Shown here piece after piece: positions 7,553-11,293 of a stretch of 11,293 nt of DNA. The number at the start of each line of letters is the position of its first letter. The stretch's first letter is position 1. The notes under the pieces were generated by a model. It did no database searches, had not been told where the DNA came from, and saw only the letters and a program-made list of their open reading frames with translations. Origin of the DNA: Acidobacteriota bacterium (GTDB lineage Bacteria; Acidobacteriota; Terriglobia; Bryobacterales; Bryobacteraceae); NCBI GenBank assembly GCA_026394095.1, contig JAPKYY010000810.1:1-11293 (forward strand), written 5' to 3'. The position numbers and the translations under genes were made by a program.

Positions 7553-8629
7553 ATGGCGTTTGAACTAGGAACAAGAGTCGGCGACTACCAGTTTATTGAC
7601 GTGGTAGAAAGCAACCGCGAAGGCACCAGCTACAAGGTACGTAACGTACCTGAGCAGCGCTATGAGATTTTGCGTGTGCTCTCTGAGGCAACTCAGAGTG
7701 ACCGTCTACGTCTGGAACGCTTCCAGCGTGAGGCCAAAATCCTTTCCCGCCTCAATCATCCCCACATCGTCAACTACCGTGCTTCGAGCCAGATAGACGG
7801 TCGTTTTGTATTGGCCACAGAACTGGTAGAAGGAACCTCCATCGCAGAACGCCTCGAAATTGGCCCGATCTCGCTTCCCGATGCGGTCCGGCACATCTGG
7901 CAGGCTCTCGAAGCTCTGGAATGTGCCCACGCCGAAGGCGTAGTTCACCGCGATGTAAGCCCAGCGAAGCTCCTTCTCACTTCAGATTCCGAACTCAAGC
8001 TCAGCGGTTTCTCGCTTGCGCGCAGCACCGCAGACCCTCGTCTCACCCAGGCAGGAGTCGCCGTCGGCACGGCCCACTACATGTCCCCAGAGCAGGTACA
8101 GGCAAACTCTGATCTCGATGCCCGTTCCGATCTGTATTCTCTGGGCGTTGTTTTCTACGAGCTCCTCGCCGGGCGCAAGCCCTTCGATGCGGAAAGCCAG
8201 TTTGATGTCATGCTGGCCCATGTTGAGACTCTGCCTGACCCTCCAAGCAAATGGAATCCACAGGTCACTACAGAACTGGACGCCCTGATCCTGAAAGCGC
8301 TCGCCAAAAAGGCTGACATGCGCTTCCAGTCTGCTCGCGAATTCCGCGAAGCTCTGATGGCAATCTCTCTCGGTGCCACCCCAGAGCCGGCTGAAGACAT
8401 TGAAAAAGCCCTCGCTTCGATGAAGCGCAAGGGTAAGGAATCCAATCGCCAGGCCCAGGTGCTCGCCGATGAAATTCTCGGCCATCAAACCGATATCGCC
8501 AACGTCGCTGCAGGCAAAAGCGCAACCCCGCTTCCAGACGCCTACTACGGCCTGCCCAAAGAACTCGCATATGCTCTGGTAGCACTCGCTGCAGTAGGAA
8601 TCTTCTTTCTCATGACGGGATTCAAGTAA
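7553..8629 (+). CDS. Membrane-anchored Ser/Thr pseudokinase (358 aa)
   Basis: A eukaryote-like (Hanks-type) kinase fold spans about residues 10-270, and a single C-terminal membrane helix spans about 338-356 with almost nothing beyond it, so the kinase domain should be cytoplasmic. The fold is clear: alphaC Glu60, HRD at 132-134, SPE at 178-180, RSD at 191-193. Key catalytic positions are altered. The glycine-rich loop is degenerate (VVESNREGTSYKV), the invariant Lys is Arg41 (EILRVL), the catalytic-loop Asn is Lys139 (HRDVSPAK), and DFG reads GFS (152-154). Loss of both the Asn and the DFG Asp removes the metal ligands, so I predict no normal phosphotransfer. The likely role is as a regulatory partner of the intact kinase starting two bases downstream. 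AAGG at 7540-7543 precedes the ATG by nine bases. The frame is intact and the domain otherwise well kept, so this looks selected rather than decaying. Confidence 0.88.
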   Translation: MAFELGTRVGDYQFIDVVESNREGTSYKVRNVPEQRYEILRVLSEATQSDRLRLERFQREAKILSRLNHPHIVNYRASSQIDGRFVLATELVEGTSIAERLEIGPISLPDAVRHIWQALEALECAHAEGVVHRDVSPAKLLLTSDSELKLSGFSLARSTADPRLTQAGVAVGTAHYMSPEQVQANSDLDARSDLYSLGVVFYELLAGRKPFDAESQFDVMLAHVETLPDPPSKWNPQVTTELDALILKALAKKADMRFQSAREFREALMAISLGATPEPAEDIEKALASMKRKGKESNRQAQVLADEILGHQTDIANVAAGKSATPLPDAYYGLPKELAYALVALAAVGIFFLMTGFK

Positions 8630-8631
8630 GC

Positions 8632-10167
8632 ATGGCACTGCAAATCGGCGAATCCATCGGGCACTATCAGATCGTTGAAGAACTCGGCGTCGGCGGAAAT
8701 GGTCGCGTCCTCAAGGTCCAGCATCTGATTACCCGTCGCCGTGAGGCGATGAAGATTCTTGCAAATGGCCGCCCCACATCGCAAGAATACGCCCACCGCG
8801 TTTTGCGCGAAATCCGCCTCCAGGCCAGCCTCGATCACCCCAATATCGCCGCCGTTCTCAATGCCTTCTGGCTCGAAGACGATCTCGTGATGATCATGGA
8901 ATTGATCGATGGCGTAACCCTTCAAAAGATCCTCGAGCGCCGTCGCCTCAACATCGATCAATCGATCAATCTCGTCCGCCAGGTGCTCAACGCTCTCACC
9001 TACGCCCATGCCAACGGCGTGATTCATCGCGACGTATCCACCGCCAACATCATCGTCTGCGAAGACGGTCGCGTAAAGCTCACAGACTTCGGCCTTGCCA
9101 AGGGCTCCGCTGACCTGAACATTACAGAGTCCGGTGGAATGGTCGGTTCCCCCTATTACATTTCCCCGGAGCAAGTCCGTGGCACTGCCGCCACAGACCA
9201 GCGCAGCGATATCTACTCCACCGGCGTTGTTCTCTACGAACTCCTCACCGGTACGCGGCCTTTTGAAGCCGATTCCACCTTCATGCTGATGCAGGCCCAC
9301 GTGCAGCAGAAGGCTGCCGCTCCGATTGAGCGAAACGCCGCCATCCCGCAATTCATTAGCGAAGCCGTTATGAAAGCGATGGCAAAGAATCCGTGGGATC
9401 GTTTCCAAACCACCGCCGATTTCCTGGCCGCCCTCGAAGGGCCTGTAGAGAAGCCTCTACCGCTCCCGGAATTCGAGACTCCACCACCACCTCCTCCTGT
9501 TCAGCATTCTCACTCTTTTGCCGCGCCCATCCCACATGAGGATGCCCCGGTAGCAGCCAAGGCCAAAACTCCTGTCCCGGCCGGTGCTATGCGCCGCATT
9601 CTCACCTCACCTGCGGTGGCTGTGATTCTCGGCGTTGGTATTGTCGTTGCCGCAGTTGCCCCAGTCATGTTCTACGACTTCGAATCCGGACGGCCCCGCT
9701 TCAGCGATTCACCAAAGCCTGTTCCGGCCGAATCTAATTCAGCAATCCCAACCAAATCGGAAGCCCCGATTCTTACCGCTGGGCCAAAGGAAATTCCCGC
9801 TGAACCGAAAGGCAGTGGCAGCCTGATTCAGCGACGCGCTGCTGCGGCTCGAAAGAATCAGGCCGTTTCTGCCCCCGCTGCCCCAGCCCCGCAAATCGTA
9901 GTCTGGGGCGATGCGAAAACTGCGCCCGTCGTCACACAAGCTTCACCGCCCGTTCCTGCTCCTGTTGCCGTTCCTCCACCTGTCACAAAAAAGATGGAAG
10001 AACCACCGCCCGTATTGCCTTCATCTGCGCCTAAAGCGGTTATCGAGCCTACAGTGCAGCAGCCGGTAGGCAATGTTCCCCGCCGCGGTCTCTTCCGCCG
10101 CCTCGCGACTGGGGTTCGCTCCCTCAACCCCGTACGCAAAGATTCTGCCGTCGCTGAAAGGCCCTAG
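8632..10167 (+). CDS. Transmembrane Ser/Thr protein kinase (511 aa)
   Basis: A Hanks-type kinase with a complete active site: glycine loop GVGGNG at 19-24, Lys41 in EAMKIL, alphaC Glu60, HRDVSTAN at 132-139 with Asp134 and Asn139, DFG at 152-154 and SPE at 178-180. The usual Lys two residues after the HRD Asp is Ser136, a variant known in other bacterial kinases (HRDVSPxN type). A Pro-rich linker (six consecutive Pro at about 284-289) leads to a membrane helix at about 327-347. Some 160 residues follow outside the membrane, rich in Pro, Ala and Val, ending with a basic patch (RRGLFRR). There are no PASTA, TPR or beta-propeller sensor repeats. The start lies two bases after the pseudokinase stop with only a weak GGGA upstream, so coupled translation is likely. 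Phosphorylation targets are unknown. The stop shares CTAG with the convergent cytochrome gene. Confidence 0.92.
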   Translation: MALQIGESIGHYQIVEELGVGGNGRVLKVQHLITRRREAMKILANGRPTSQEYAHRVLREIRLQASLDHPNIAAVLNAFWLEDDLVMIMELIDGVTLQKILERRRLNIDQSINLVRQVLNALTYAHANGVIHRDVSTANIIVCEDGRVKLTDFGLAKGSADLNITESGGMVGSPYYISPEQVRGTAATDQRSDIYSTGVVLYELLTGTRPFEADSTFMLMQAHVQQKAAAPIERNAAIPQFISEAVMKAMAKNPWDRFQTTADFLAALEGPVEKPLPLPEFETPPPPPPVQHSHSFAAPIPHEDAPVAAKAKTPVPAGAMRRILTSPAVAVILGVGIVVAAVAPVMFYDFESGRPRFSDSPKPVPAESNSAIPTKSEAPILTAGPKEIPAEPKGSGSLIQRRAAAARKNQAVSAPAAPAPQIVVWGDAKTAPVVTQASPPVPAPVAVPPPVTKKMEEPPPVLPSSAPKAVIEPTVQQPVGNVPRRGLFRRLATGVRSLNPVRKDSAVAERP

Positions 10168-11141
10168 AGCTTCGATGCAACCGGCGGATGCGTCTCCACT
10201 TTGTTCCGAACCGGCTTCACTGTTTTCAAATAAGCAAAGATCGCCTTCAAGTCGTCATCCGGTAGCTTCCTGAATCCAAGCCAGGGCATCACGGTAAAGT
10301 TCGCCTGTACTGCGACTGGAAGATTCTCATCGGTAAAGTTGCGATATCCGCGAAACTTATCGAGAAAGCGCTCTTCAGTCCAGGCTCCAATCCCGGTCTC
10401 CGGGTCAGGGCTGATATTGGCGCTCACCACCTCAAGCCCAGGAACTCGAAACACCTCTCCCCCGGCAAAGTTCATTCCTTCGACAGGCGCACCCTTCTCC
10501 ATCTTTGTGTGACAAGTCTCGCAGCCTGCCATACCAACCAGGTACTTTCCATAAGCCACCTGGTTTTGACGGTCTGGTGCCGGTATCTTACCCGCAACAG
10601 GTTGCGGCGCACTCTTCATCAATACATTCACCGGAAAATCCACCTTGCTCGGTGGTACTTGATGTTTCACCGCAGGCATCGTTCGCATGTAAGCTACCAG
10701 CGACTCAACGTCCTCATCACTCATCTTGGCGTAGCTCTGATAAGGCATCATCGGAAAGAGCGCACGGCCATCTCGCGATACCCCTTCGCGTACGGCCCTG
10801 ATGATCTCACCATCCGTCCATTGGCCCAATCCGTGTTCTGGATCCTGGCTGATATTGGGCGGCGCAATCCTGCCAGGAAGCCCCAATTCCTTAGGAAAAA
10901 CTGTCCCGGACCCACTCATACCAGCCAGCACCGGGCCGCCAAATTTCTTATAGTCGCGCTCGGAATGACATCCTTCACAATCCGCGAGTTGCTCGTAGAT
11001 ATACTTGCCTCGCGCCACTCGCGCTTCACTCCGCTCAACTTTGATCGAGGAAGCCCGTAAAGATTTCGGTCCTCTCATCACTAACCAGCTAGCCAGCCCA
11101 ACCACGCCGACGAGGGTGCCCAAAAGTATCATTCGTTTCAT
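10164..11141 (-). CDS. Membrane-anchored diheme cytochrome c (325 aa)
   Basis: A two-domain class I cytochrome c. Haem sites are CEGCH at residues 55-59 and CETCH at 207-211. Likely axial Met ligands are in LFPMMPY (Met131 or Met132) and NFTVMPW (Met285). Each domain has the matching NISxDPExGxGxWT stretch (96-109 and 242-255). An N-terminal hydrophobic helix at about 4-22 would export the protein and anchor it, leaving the haem domains in the periplasm. It resembles the cytochrome subunits of membrane alcohol/aldehyde dehydrogenases and other small electron-transfer cytochromes, but no dehydrogenase gene is in view, so the electron donor is unknown. No clear Shine-Dalgarno precedes the ATG at 11141 or the alternative Met4 at 11132. 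The 3' end overlaps the kinase stop by four bases. Confidence 0.92.
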   Translation of the reverse strand: MKRMILLGTLVGVVGLASWLVMRGPKSLRASSIKVERSEARVARGKYIYEQLADCEGCHSERDYKKFGGPVLAGMSGSGTVFPKELGLPGRIAPPNISQDPEHGLGQWTDGEIIRAVREGVSRDGRALFPMMPYQSYAKMSDEDVESLVAYMRTMPAVKHQVPPSKVDFPVNVLMKSAPQPVAGKIPAPDRQNQVAYGKYLVGMAGCETCHTKMEKGAPVEGMNFAGGEVFRVPGLEVVSANISPDPETGIGAWTEERFLDKFRGYRNFTDENLPVAVQANFTVMPWLGFRKLPDDDLKAIFAYLKTVKPVRNKVETHPPVASKL

Positions 11142-11185
11142 TGCACTAATCTACGCGAAAGCAATCAGACAAAGAGCTCAAAAGT

Positions 11186-11293
11186 TTAGGGGCGAGTCGC
11201 CTGCTCAAGTTTTCCCAGTTGCACAAAGGCATGCTCATTCGTCTCCCCGCACAGCTCGAAAGTCGCTGCATAACTTACACACACCGCCGGCCG
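11186..11293 (-). CDS. Possible 3' end of a gene cut by the window edge
   Basis: Reading the minus strand from the right edge, one frame stays open for 35 codons and ends at TAA (11188-11186). The peptide has an ordinary protein-like composition (for example FELCGETNEHAF). It would lie 44 bases upstream of the cytochrome start on the same strand, so the two could be co-transcribed. I do not recognise the family, and 35 open codons in GC-rich DNA can arise by chance. Confidence 0.35.
   Translation of the reverse strand, partial: RPAVCVSYAATFELCGETNEHAFVQLGKLEQATRP

Noticed and set aside
7553..8629. Pseudogene call for the first kinase-like gene
   Set aside because: The frame is full length, with alphaC Glu, HRD, SPE and RSD retained and a good C-terminal membrane helix. 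Targeted loss of catalytic residues fits a functional pseudokinase better than decay.

Overview
The window is a GC-rich bacterial chromosomal segment with tightly packed genes. It holds a complete nitrogen-scavenging operon, a small membrane-protein gene, a tandem pair of Ser/Thr kinase-like genes and a diheme cytochrome c gene. I see no mobile element, CRISPR array, rRNA or tRNA. Gene content and codon style suggest a soil bacterium, perhaps Acidobacteriota. That is an impression from protein style, not a demonstrated placement.

Region 1 (1-6568, + strand) is a four-gene operon in which every junction overlaps, by 1, 11 and 4 bases. It encodes two DUF1989 proteins (historically 'urea carboxylase-associated proteins'), a biotin-dependent urea/guanidine carboxylase of 1165 aa, and allophanate hydrolase. 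Published work on such DUF1989 pairs (carboxyguanidine deiminase, CgdAB) makes guanidine a more likely substrate than urea: guanidine -> carboxyguanidine -> allophanate -> ammonia + CO2. I find no known guanidine riboswitch in the 203-base leader; it has only weak concentric inverted repeats. The allophanate hydrolase lacks roughly the last half of its C-terminal domain and runs head-on into the next gene.

Region 2 (6498-7376, - strand) is a DUF4126 integral membrane protein, convergent with and overlapping the allophanate hydrolase gene by 71 bases. A strong Shine-Dalgarno places its start at 7376. A perfect 11-bp inverted repeat lies in its leader.

Region 3 (7553-10167, + strand) holds two kinase-like membrane proteins 2 bases apart. 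Their kinase domains align without gaps over about 270 residues at about 34% identity by hand count. The first has lost the invariant Lys, the catalytic-loop Asn and the DFG Asp and Gly, so it is a predicted pseudokinase. The second keeps all of these and has a transmembrane helix and a Pro/Ala-rich outer tail. A perfect 14-bp palindrome lies just upstream of the pair.

Region 4 (10164-11293, - strand) is a membrane-anchored cytochrome c with two CXXCH haem sites. Its stop codon overlaps the kinase stop in a shared CTAG. At the right edge is what may be the 3' end of another minus-strand gene.
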